A stretch of DNA of 19,315 bases, taken from the NCBI GenBank assembly GCA_031549535.1, contig JAVBPP010000057.1, positions 1-19,315 of the forward strand, written 5' to 3'. Below, one piece after another: positions 1 through 7,410 of this stretch. This DNA comes from JAVBPP01 sp031549535. Its GTDB lineage: Bacteria; Bacillota; Clostridia; Oscillospirales; Acutalibacteraceae. Position 1 is the first letter of the stretch; each line of letters opens with the position of its first letter. The translations under genes were made by a program, and so were the position numbers. Under the pieces are notes generated by a model. It searched no databases and was not told where the DNA came from. It was given only the letters and a program-made list of their open reading frames with translations.

Positions 1-2
1 AT

Positions 3-1928
3 TTGAACGAGCGCGCGGAAGAACACGCCCAAAACCGCGCCTACGAGCAAGAGCAGCGTGAGCAGACCCGCCTGCATCTGTTAAAACAATTACAAGCGGA
101 ACCGGAAACGCAAAGAGGCAAGGCAGGCAAGAAGAAATTCAATCCCCCTCCCCTGCCCATTGATGTGGAGCCGCCGCCGGAGACGAGCGGGAACAGCTTC
201 GACGACTTCATGCTCCCCTCGCTGGACACTCCCCCCGTCATGCCGGGAGAGGCCGAGGAGCCACCCCCCGCACCGGATTCGGTACCGCCGAAAAAAAAGC
301 GCCCGGTCAAAGCGCAGGCACAGCAGCCCGAACCGGAGGAAGCGACCTTTGAGAATCTACCGCTGAACCCGGCGCAGTATCGCCTGCCACCGATTGAGCT
401 GCTCACTGTCACACCGCCCAATCAATTTGGCACAACCTTGAATGTGCAAAATGATGTTACCGGGCAAAAGCTGATTGAAACGCTCAACAGCTTTAACGTC
501 AGCGCGGAAATCCTCGCCATCAGCCGCGGACCGAGCGTTACACGCTATGAGCTGGAGCCCAAGGCGGGCATACGCATCAGCAGAATCACGCAGCTCGCGG
601 ACGATATTGCCCTGCGCCTTGCCGCGGCGGGTGTGCGCATCGAAGCGCCGATCCCCAATAAATCCGCCATCGGCATCGAGGTGCCGAACAAACAAAAATC
701 CATGGTCGGCATGCGGGAAATTATTGGCTCCGACCATTACCGCAACGCGAAAAGTAAGCTTAACGTTGCCTTGGGCAAAGATATTACAGGTAACATCATC
801 ACAGCAGACCTCGCAAAAATGCCCCACCTGCTCATCGCCGGAACCACCGGCTCCGGTAAATCCGTTTGCATGAACTCCATGATTACCAGCATCCTTTACA
901 ACGCAACGCCGGACGAAATCAAGCTGATTATGATTGACCCCAAGCAGGTGGAATTTACGATTTACAACGGTATTGCGCACCTGCTCATGCCCGTTGTGGC
1001 GGATCCCCGCAAGGCGGCGGGCGCGCTGGGCATGGCCGTGAATGAGATGACCAAGCGATACAAGCTGTTCTCTGAATTGGGCGTGCGCGACATTACGGGT
1101 TACAACAACCTCGCGGAGCGCAACGAAGAAATGCGCAAGCTAGAAAAAATTGTAATTTTTATCGACGAGCTTTCCGACCTAATGATGATTGCGCCGAACG
1201 AGGTGGAGGACGCCATTTGCCGCCTGGCACAGATGGCACGCGCGGCCGGCATGCACCTGGTTATCGCAACGCAGCGCCCCTCCGTGGACGTTATCACGGG
1301 CATCATTAAGGCGAACATCCCCAGCCGTATCGCCCTGTCCGTCTCCTCCCAGATTGATTCACGCACGATTTTGGACATGTCCGGCGCGGAAAAACTGCTG
1401 GGCAACGGCGACATGCTGTTTAACCCTGTCGGATTCTCCAAGCCCATCCGCGTGCAGGGCTGCTTCATTTCGGACGGCGAGGTGGAGGCCGTAACGGATT
1501 TTATCCGCAACCAGGCCAGCGCTGAGTATGACGAAACCATGATTCAGGAAATGGAACGCAACGCCGCTTCCGCCGGACAGAAGAAGAGGGGTGCCGGCGC
1601 ATCCTTGGGTGCCGAGGACGGCGGCGCGGACGGCGAGCGGGACGAGCTGTATATCGAGGCTGTGCGTGTGGTGGCAGAATCGCAGATTGCTTCCACCACC
1701 CTATTGCAGAAAAAGCTGAAGCTGGGTTACGCCCGCGCGTCGCGCATTATGGATGAGCTGGAGGAAGGCGGCGTAGTCGGCCCGTTTGAAGGCTCCAAGC
1801 CGCGCAAGGTGCTCATCACCAAACAGCAGTTTATGGAAATGCACGCCCTGGGCAGCGACGATTTTGCCTGCGCGGCGGCGGAGGGTGCGCAGGATGCGCC
1901 CCCGTTTGATATAGACGATGAGTTGTAA
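3..1928 (+). CDS. ftsK: DNA translocase FtsK/SpoIIIE (5'-truncated by window edge)
   Basis: This is the ATP-driven double-stranded DNA pump that clears chromosome DNA through the division or sporulation septum. The reading frame is open to the window edge, so the 641 residues seen lack the N-terminal membrane domain; the TTG at base 3 need not be the true start. Numbering the visible part: residues 1-45 are charged, about 46-130 form a proline-rich linker, 130-265 the alpha domain (SRGPSVTRYELEP), 275-500 the RecA-like motor and about 545-605 the winged-helix gamma domain that reads KOPS/SRS sites. Walker A is GTTGSGKS (280-287) and Walker B ends in D388-E389. The signature ATQRPSVDVITGIIKANIPS (422-441) is intact. 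It heads the co-directional run, and its stop lies 26 bases before the next start. Family assignment is secure; whether it serves vegetative division (FtsK) or sporulation (SpoIIIE) cannot be told here. Confidence 0.96.
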   Translation: MNERAEEHAQNRAYEQEQREQTRLHLLKQLQAEPETQRGKAGKKKFNPPPLPIDVEPPPETSGNSFDDFMLPSLDTPPVMPGEAEEPPPAPDSVPPKKKRPVKAQAQQPEPEEATFENLPLNPAQYRLPPIELLTVTPPNQFGTTLNVQNDVTGQKLIETLNSFNVSAEILAISRGPSVTRYELEPKAGIRISRITQLADDIALRLAAAGVRIEAPIPNKSAIGIEVPNKQKSMVGMREIIGSDHYRNAKSKLNVALGKDITGNIITADLAKMPHLLIAGTTGSGKSVCMNSMITSILYNATPDEIKLIMIDPKQVEFTIYNGIAHLLMPVVADPRKAAGALGMAVNEMTKRYKLFSELGVRDITGYNNLAERNEEMRKLEKIVIFIDELSDLMMIAPNEVEDAICRLAQMARAAGMHLVIATQRPSVDVITGIIKANIPSRIALSVSSQIDSRTILDMSGAEKLLGNGDMLFNPVGFSKPIRVQGCFISDGEVEAVTDFIRNQASAEYDETMIQEMERNAASAGQKKRGAGASLGAEDGGADGERDELYIEAVRVVAESQIASTTLLQKKLKLGYARASRIMDELEEGGVVGPFEGSKPRKVLITKQQFMEMHALGSDDFACAAAEGAQDAPPFDIDDEL

Positions 1929-1940
1929 TTTTGATTAGAC

Positions 1941-1946
1941 AGGGAG
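1941..1946 (+). promoter_or_regulatory. Ribosome-binding site deciding the start at 1955
   Basis: AGGGAG lies 8 bases before ATG 1955. It favours this start over the in-frame TTG at 1931, which has no Shine-Dalgarno sequence at a useful distance and adds eight residues not expected in the family. Confidence 0.75.
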
Positions 1947-1954
1947 TTAACGAT

Positions 1955-3955
1955 ATGAGTGAAGCAAACAGACCGGCCTTCCCCAAGCGCGCTGTCATTA
2001 CTGCGGGCATGCCTTACGGCAATAAGGAACTGCATTTCGGGCATATCGGCGGCGTGTTTGTCCATGCGGATTTTTTCGCCCGCTTTTTACGCGACCGTTT
2101 GGGCAAAGAAAATGTGATTTTTGTATCCGGAACGGATTGCTACGGCTCCCCCATCTCCGAAAACTTTCGTAAACTGCGGGAAAGCGGAGAATTTGAGGGG
2201 GAGATTACGGATTTTATTTCCAAGAATCACCGGGCGCAGAAGCAGACGCTGGGCGACTATGAAATTGCGCTGAACCTCTTTGCCGCCTCCGGCTTGGATG
2301 AAGCAAAAGAAATCCACGCCGCACTCTCCCGCGAGGTCATTGAAAAGCTGTATGCACAGGGGTATTTGACCAAAACTGTGACCTCGCAGTTCTATGACCC
2401 GGATTTCGAGGTGCTGCTCAACGGGCGGCAGGTTGTGGGCAAATGCCCGATTGAGGGCTGCCAGTCCGAAAAAGGGTATGCGGATGAATGCGATTTGGGT
2501 CACCAATATATGCCGCGCGATTTGCTCTTCCCCAAGAGCACCCTTTCCGGAAAGAAGCCGGAGATGCGCGACGTTGCAAACTGGTATTTTAATTTGGAGG
2601 ATTTTGACGGCAAGCTGCGTGAATGGGTTGCGCTTTTGGAGCAAAATCCAAACACGCGCCCGCTTTTAACGAAAACTCTGGCGGAATTTTTGCGCCCACC
2701 CGTGATTCACATCAAAAAAGACCAACTGGAGCTTTTGCGCGAAACGCCGCAATACGCCGCGCTGCCGGAGCACGAACTGTTGGAGGAGGAGAACAAGCCC
2801 TCCGCCATCCTGACCTTCCACAGCCTGAAAGACCGCGAGCAGGCCTGCAATCTGCTGGCCGAGGCGGGTGTACGTTTTCGCACGGGCAAGGCGCTTGTGC
2901 CCTTCCGCCTGACGGGGAACACGGAATGGGGCGTCCCCGCGCCAACGCTGGACGGCCTTTCTGACCAAACCTTTTGGGTCTGGCCCGAATCGCTCTGGGC
3001 ACCGATTTCGTTCACCAAAACTTACTTGGCGCAGCATGGCGCGCAAGCGGACGAGTGGAAAAACTGGTGGTGTGATAGGGACGCAGGCATCTTCCAGTTC
3101 ATCGGGCAGGACAATATCTATTTTTACGGCCTGGCAGAACCGGCGCTGTTCATGGCGCTACAGGGGAAACAAAGCACGGCGCAGCCGGAAAACGGCGCGT
3201 TGCAGCTGCCCACCCTGGTGGCGAACAACCATTTGTTGTTCCTGGATAAAAAGGCCTCCAGCAGCGGCACTGTCAAGCCGCCCATGGCCGCGGATTTACT
3301 CGCTTATTACACCCCGGATCAGCTGCGCGCACATTTTCTCGGCCTTGGCCTTGGCATCCGCAGCGTCAGCTTCCAACCCAAGCCGCTGAACCCCAAGGCG
3401 CAGGAGCGCGACAGCGACCCGGTTCTGAAAGAGGGCAATCTGCTCACAAACGTGTTCAACCGCATCATCCGCTCCTGCTTCTACACCGCGCAGCAGTATT
3501 ATGACGGCAAAATCCCCGTGGGCACCGTCAGCGAAACCGTGCTGCAGGAGGCCGAAGAGGCCATATGCGAATATGAGCGCTTGACGATGAAATTTGAGTT
3601 CCACAATGTGATGAACCTCTTGGATAACTACATTCGCGGGGCAAACAAATATTGGTCAAAATACATGAAGGAGGCGGACGCGGCGCAGGACAGCGCCCTG
3701 CGCACACAGACACTGATAGACTGCTTCCATATGGTGCGCATCGCCTCCATTCTGACCCACCCGGTTGCGCCAAAAGGCACAGAAATGCTGCTGCACTATT
3801 TACAGCTTGGGGAGAGCGAACGCTTTTTCTCCTGGGAGCACATTTTGCAGCCCGTTTACTTCTTTATGGACGACCCGGCCACGCATCAGCCGTTGTTTTT
3901 GGAGCCGCGCGTGGACTTTTTTGAAAAGCACCCCTCGCAGCTGGTGCAGCCCTAA
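1955..3955 (+). CDS. Divergent methionyl-tRNA synthetase-like class I tRNA ligase
   Basis: A 666-residue class Ia synthetase-fold protein of the MetRS type. Seen directly: PYGNKELHFGH (20-30) with the HIGH-type motif H27-F-G-H30, the AMP/ribose-side GTD (59-61), a zinc-knuckle region with C164, C169, C179 and H183, VANWYFNL, WGVPAP (from W325), FIGQDNIYFYG (381-392) and an alpha-helical anticodon-binding C-terminus. Anomalies: the KMSKS loop reads KASSS (433-437), so its second lysine is missing. Residues aligned with the E. coli methionine pocket differ (Y391 for His301, E395 for Trp305). About 65 extra residues sit before WGVPAP (about 250-318). There is no C-terminal EMAP/Trbp111-like tRNA-binding domain. 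It lies between ftsK and a YgiQ gene. A standard MetRS is possible but unlikely; a paralogue with another amino-acid substrate or a non-translational role fits better. The family is sure and the function unknown. Confidence 0.85.
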   Translation: MSEANRPAFPKRAVITAGMPYGNKELHFGHIGGVFVHADFFARFLRDRLGKENVIFVSGTDCYGSPISENFRKLRESGEFEGEITDFISKNHRAQKQTLGDYEIALNLFAASGLDEAKEIHAALSREVIEKLYAQGYLTKTVTSQFYDPDFEVLLNGRQVVGKCPIEGCQSEKGYADECDLGHQYMPRDLLFPKSTLSGKKPEMRDVANWYFNLEDFDGKLREWVALLEQNPNTRPLLTKTLAEFLRPPVIHIKKDQLELLRETPQYAALPEHELLEEENKPSAILTFHSLKDREQACNLLAEAGVRFRTGKALVPFRLTGNTEWGVPAPTLDGLSDQTFWVWPESLWAPISFTKTYLAQHGAQADEWKNWWCDRDAGIFQFIGQDNIYFYGLAEPALFMALQGKQSTAQPENGALQLPTLVANNHLLFLDKKASSSGTVKPPMAADLLAYYTPDQLRAHFLGLGLGIRSVSFQPKPLNPKAQERDSDPVLKEGNLLTNVFNRIIRSCFYTAQQYYDGKIPVGTVSETVLQEAEEAICEYERLTMKFEFHNVMNLLDNYIRGANKYWSKYMKEADAAQDSALRTQTLIDCFHMVRIASILTHPVAPKGTEMLLHYLQLGESERFFSWEHILQPVYFFMDDPATHQPLFLEPRVDFFEKHPSQLVQP

Positions 3956-3957
3956 CC

Positions 3958-5778
3958 ATGTTTTTACCTGTCAACAAAGAGGATATGCAAAGCCGCGGCT
4001 GGGACGCCGCGGATTTTGTGTTTGTAACCGGGGACGCCTATGTGGATCACCCCAGCTTTGGAGCCGCCTTAATTTCCCGCGTGCTGGAGGACGCCGGCTA
4101 CCGCATCGCCATCCTGGCGCAACCGCAGACGGCGGAAGACTACCGGCGCTTCGGCAGACCGCGCCTGGGCTTTTTGGTCAGCTCCGGGAATCTGGATTCC
4201 ATGGTTGCGCACTACACCGCCGCAAAGCGCAAACGCAGCGAGGATGCTTACAGCCCCGGCGGAAAAGCGGGTCTGCGCCCGGATCGCGCCGTTTTGGCCT
4301 ATGCCCGCAACATCCGCGCTCTGTTCGGCGATATTCCGCTGATACTCGGCGGGCTGGAGGCCTCCCTGCGCCGGTTTGCGCACTATGACTATTGGCTTGA
4401 CGCCGTGCGTCCCTCCCTGTTGATAGAATCGGGCGCGGATTTGCTGGTCTATGGCATGGGGGAAAATCAAATTCTCCAAATTGCCGCCCGCCTTGCGCAG
4501 GGGGAGGCTGTCGGCACTCTGCGGGATATTCCCGGCTGCTGCTATGCGGTTGACCCGCGCGAAACGCCTTGGGGCGGCGCGGAGTGCCCCGCCTTTGAAA
4601 ACGTCTGCGCGAGTAAACGGGAATACGCCGTCTCCTGCCGCATGCAACAGGACGAGCAGGACGCCGTACGCGGCAGGCTTGTGAAGCAGCGGCACGGCAA
4701 ACGCATGCTGGTGCAAAACCCGCCCATGCCGCCTTTGACCACGGCAGAGCTTGACCATATCTATGCCCTCCCCTTCGAGCGCCGCCCACACCCCTGCTAC
4801 AACGCGCAGGGCGGAGTGCCCGCAATTGAAGAGGTGCAGTTTTCCATCACACATAACCGCGGCTGCTTCGGCGCGTGTAATTTCTGTTCTCTCGCCTTTC
4901 ACCAGGGGCGTGCGGTCACCTCCCGCAGCAAGGAATCCATTCTGGCGGAAGCAAAAAAGCTCAGCACCCTGCCGGATTTCAAGGGCTATATCCACGATAT
5001 CGGCGGCCCGACGGCGAATTTCCGCCACCCCTCCTGTGAAAAACAGCGGGAGCACGGCCTGTGCAAGGGCAAAAAATGCCTTGCGCCAAAGCCCTGCGCC
5101 GCCCTTTCCGCCGACCATGCGGAGTATCTGGATATCCTGCGCGCCGTGCGGGCGCTGCCAAAGGTAAAAAAGGTGTTTATCCGCTCCGGGATACGCTTTG
5201 ACTATTTACTTGCGGACAGGGATGACGCATTTTTCCGCGAGCTGGTGGAGCACCATGTCAGCGGGCAGCTCAAGGTGGCTCCGGAGCACTGCTCCGCCGC
5301 CGTGCTGGACTATATGGGCAAGCCGCACATTGAGGCATATCTGCGTTTTTTGCAACAGTATGCTCGGCTGACAAACGCAGCGGGAAAGGAGCAGTATCTG
5401 GTGCCCTACCTGATGTCCTCCCACCCCGGCAGTACCTTAAAAGACGCCGTGGAGCTGGCGCTGTTCTTGAAAAAGCACAACATCCGCCCGGAGCAGGTGC
5501 AGGATTTTTACCCAACACCGGGGACTATTGCCACCTGCATGTTTTACACGGAGCTGGACCCCTATACCCTGCAGCCGGTCTATGTTGCCAAAACGGCGCA
5601 GGATAAAGCCATGCAGCGCGCGCTGCTACAATTTACAGACCCAAGCAAGCGTTCTCTTGTGCTGGAGGCGCTTGTGCGCGCAGGGCGGCGGGATTTAATC
5701 GGCTCCGCCGCGCACTGCTTAATAAAACCGGAGCACACAGGGAGGCCTTATGGCAAACAAAAAACGCAGAAAAAGTAA
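3958..5778 (+). CDS. YgiQ family radical SAM protein
   Basis: A 606-residue radical S-adenosylmethionine enzyme of the YgiQ type (UPF0313), reaction unknown. The start MFLPVNKEDMQSRGWD followed by DAYVDHPSFG matches the family N-terminus, which supports ATG 3958 despite a weak ribosome-binding site; the internal ATG 3985 would cut conserved residues. The N-terminal half (about 1-290) is the family-specific domain. The SAM [4Fe-4S] motif CxxxCxxC is C303, C307, C310 within RGCFGACNFCS, followed by FHQGR. Four further cysteines (C360, C369, C374, C380, ending KPC) may hold a second cluster; a similar set is typical of the family. The C-terminal part carries DFYPTPGT (about 517-524) and resembles the DUF3362 region. 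It starts 2 bases after the previous stop, and its 3' end overlaps the next gene by 29 bases. Family confident, substrate unknown. Confidence 0.93.
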   Translation: MFLPVNKEDMQSRGWDAADFVFVTGDAYVDHPSFGAALISRVLEDAGYRIAILAQPQTAEDYRRFGRPRLGFLVSSGNLDSMVAHYTAAKRKRSEDAYSPGGKAGLRPDRAVLAYARNIRALFGDIPLILGGLEASLRRFAHYDYWLDAVRPSLLIESGADLLVYGMGENQILQIAARLAQGEAVGTLRDIPGCCYAVDPRETPWGGAECPAFENVCASKREYAVSCRMQQDEQDAVRGRLVKQRHGKRMLVQNPPMPPLTTAELDHIYALPFERRPHPCYNAQGGVPAIEEVQFSITHNRGCFGACNFCSLAFHQGRAVTSRSKESILAEAKKLSTLPDFKGYIHDIGGPTANFRHPSCEKQREHGLCKGKKCLAPKPCAALSADHAEYLDILRAVRALPKVKKVFIRSGIRFDYLLADRDDAFFRELVEHHVSGQLKVAPEHCSAAVLDYMGKPHIEAYLRFLQQYARLTNAAGKEQYLVPYLMSSHPGSTLKDAVELALFLKKHNIRPEQVQDFYPTPGTIATCMFYTELDPYTLQPVYVAKTAQDKAMQRALLQFTDPSKRSLVLEALVRAGRRDLIGSAAHCLIKPEHTGRPYGKQKTQKK

Positions 5779-6697
5779 AAAGAAGAATCGCGGTATACAG
5801 CTGCTCGGCGGGATACTGGCTCTGCTTCTCGCCTTTGGGCTGTATTATCTGGAGGATAGCGGTAAATTGGACGGCCTGTTGGCCGGGCCGGAATATGCCG
5901 CAATGGCTCAGGTGCGGGAGCAGCCGCTGCGCGTGCACTTTTTGGACGTCGGCCAGGGGGACTGTATTTTGGTGCAGACGGATTCCGGCGCAGTCTTGAT
6001 TGACGCAGGCGAGCAGCCGCAGGCAAAAGCAATTATCGCCTATCTACGGGAGCAGAAGGTGGAGAAGCTGGATTATGTGATTGCCACCCACCCGCACGCC
6101 GACCACATCGGCGGCATGGCGGAGCTGTTGGAGGCGATACCGGCGGAACACATTATTATGCCGCGCCTGGGCAAGCAGAACACCCCCACCACGAAAACAT
6201 ACGAAACACTGCTAAAAACCATTCAGACGAAAAAAATCAACGCCATTGCTGCAAAAACAGGCAGTAGCTATACCTTGGGCGAAGCCGGCTTTACCGTCTA
6301 TGCGCCGGACACCCAGTCAGAGGAACTGAATAACATGTCCATCGCCACACGGTTTAGCTACGGAAATACCGCGTTTTTATTCACAGGGGATGCGGAACAG
6401 GACAGGGAGAATGAGCTGCTCGAAAGCGGCGCCGCACTGCAGGCGGATGTGTTTAAGGCGGGTCACCACGGCAGCAAAACCTCCTCCTGCGCACAGCTCC
6501 TTGCGCGGGTGAAGCCCAAAACCGTTGTCATCAGCTGCGGGCAGGGCAACTCCTACGGCCACCCGCACGACGCGGCGCTGCAGCGCTTTGCCGATATCGG
6601 CGCAGCGGTGCTGCGCACAGATATTTGCGGCACCATTGTAATGGGCAGCGATGGCAACAAGATTTTCACCTACTATGAAAATGAGGATAACAGCTGA
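5750..6697 (+). CDS. Membrane-anchored ComEC/Rec2-like metallo-beta-lactamase fold hydrolase
   Basis: A 315-residue protein with a very basic N-terminus (1-14), one hydrophobic segment (about 16-34, an uncleaved signal anchor) and an extracytoplasmic metallo-beta-lactamase domain of the ComEC C-terminal type. Visible motifs: FLDVGQGD (64-71), LIDAG (83-87), the metal site T-H114-P-H116-A-D118-H119, FTGDAE (211-216), GHHGSKTS (238-245) and GNSYGHPH (266-273). In ComEC this domain is thought to degrade the non-transported DNA strand; stand-alone relatives are candidate secreted nucleases or phosphodiesterases. No ComEC transmembrane channel is present. GGAGG at 5741-5745 supports the ATG at 5750, although it lies inside the end of the YgiQ gene. 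The next gene is a DUF3006 protein sharing one base, a known pairing. Fold sure, substrate inferred. Confidence 0.9.
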   Translation: MANKKRRKSKKKNRGIQLLGGILALLLAFGLYYLEDSGKLDGLLAGPEYAAMAQVREQPLRVHFLDVGQGDCILVQTDSGAVLIDAGEQPQAKAIIAYLREQKVEKLDYVIATHPHADHIGGMAELLEAIPAEHIIMPRLGKQNTPTTKTYETLLKTIQTKKINAIAAKTGSSYTLGEAGFTVYAPDTQSEELNNMSIATRFSYGNTAFLFTGDAEQDRENELLESGAALQADVFKAGHHGSKTSSCAQLLARVKPKTVVISCGQGNSYGHPHDAALQRFADIGAAVLRTDICGTIVMGSDGNKIFTYYENEDNS

Positions 6698-6924
6698 TGG
6701 AACTGTTTTCGGTCGATCGCTTGGAGGGCGAATTTGCAATTTTGGAGCGGGAGGACGGCAGCAGCTTTCCCCTCCCCCTTAGCCAACTGCCCGCGGGTGT
6801 GCGCGGCGGCAGCATGCTGCGCCGAACAACGGACGGCGGCTATGCATTGGATGACAAAGCGCAGGAGCAGCGCCGTGCGGAGCTGTTTGCGCTGCAGAAT
6901 GATATATTTGGAGAGGAAGCATGA
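6697..6924 (+). CDS. DUF3006 family small protein
   Basis: A 75-residue acidic protein with the DUF3006 pattern: VDRLEGEFAILE at the N-terminus, PLSQLPAGVRGG in the middle and a charged helix at the end. It has no signal peptide or membrane segment. The start codon overlaps the stop of the metallo-beta-lactamase gene (TGATG), and its own end overlaps the next ATG, so it is translationally coupled on both sides. DUF3006 genes often sit directly after ComEC-like hydrolases in Firmicutes; a partner or small beta-barrel accessory role is possible, but none is established. Family assignment is good, function unknown. Confidence 0.85.
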   Translation: MELFSVDRLEGEFAILEREDGSSFPLPLSQLPAGVRGGSMLRRTTDGGYALDDKAQEQRRAELFALQNDIFGEEA

Positions 6925-7391
6925 GACGACAAGACCGTGCTGTGACAAGCAGTGAGGAAATCCGGGAAATTCTGGACGGTTGTAAAATCTGCCGCCTTGG
7001 GATGACGAACGGGAGCATGCCCTATGTGGTGCCGTTGAATTTCGGCTATACGCTGGATAACGGCGCTTTAACGCTCTACTTCCACTGTGCGAAAGAGGGC
7101 AAAAAACTGGATATGCTGCGCGGCAACCCAAAGGTCTGCTTTGAAATGGACTGCGCCTTTGCGCTGCTGCCGGGCGAGAATGCCTGCGAATATTCCGCTC
7201 GTTACCGCAGCATCATCGGCTGGGGGGAAGTTGAAATTCTAACAGAACACGCGCAGAAAGCAGATGGAATGCGCTGTTTCATGCGAGCCTTTGCGCCAGA
7301 CCGGGACTTTGCCTTCACCCCCGCGCAGTTGGAGGCCGTTTGTGTGCTACGCCTGCGTGCGGAGCAATACACCGGCAAACAGCATATTTAA
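6921..7391 (+). CDS. NimA-like pyridoxamine 5'-phosphate oxidase family flavoprotein
   Basis: A 156-residue split-barrel protein of the PNPOx-like, NimA (5-nitroimidazole reductase-like) group. Visible landmarks: MRRQDRAVTSSEEIREIL at the start, CKICRLGM, PYVVPLNFGY (about 34-43), LYFHCAKEGKKLDMLRGN (about 53-70), VCFEMDC (about 73-79) and the RSIIGWGEVEIL strand. These match small FMN-binding proteins; the reaction is not known, and NimA-type nitroimidazole resistance cannot be inferred from family membership alone. ATG 6921 overlaps the preceding gene by four bases and is preceded by GGAGAGGA. The next gene follows after 19 bases and carries its own ribosome-binding site. Confidence 0.9.
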   Translation: MRRQDRAVTSSEEIREILDGCKICRLGMTNGSMPYVVPLNFGYTLDNGALTLYFHCAKEGKKLDMLRGNPKVCFEMDCAFALLPGENACEYSARYRSIIGWGEVEILTEHAQKADGMRCFMRAFAPDRDFAFTPAQLEAVCVLRLRAEQYTGKQHI

Positions 7392-7394
7392 AAC

Positions 7395-7401
7395 GGAGAG
7401 G
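7395..7401 (+). promoter_or_regulatory. Ribosome-binding site for a TTG start
   Basis: GGAGAGG lies 9 bases before TTG 7411 in the gap after the NimA-like gene. It decides the start of the miaB homologue; the longer in-frame ATG at 7264 would overlap the previous gene by 128 bases and add a non-conserved tail. Confidence 0.75.
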
Positions 7402-7410
7402 ACGAATAGC

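Noticed and set aside
3765..4388. Plus-strand 207-codon frame spanning the end of the MetRS-like gene and the start of the YgiQ gene
   Set aside because: It overlaps two well-supported genes in another frame and its translation is rich in Arg, Pro and Ala without any motif.
4069..5118. Long minus-strand open frame (349 codons) opposite the YgiQ gene, and similar ones at 11153-11833 and 18285-18932
   Set aside because: These are antisense shadows caused by GC-rich codon bias; the plus-strand genes have full family motifs and the shadows show no recognisable domain or ribosome-binding site.
7264..7410. Longer N-terminus for MiaB from ATG 7264
   Set aside because: It would overlap the NimA-like gene by 128 bases, has no conserved residues, and a good ribosome-binding site precedes TTG 7411.
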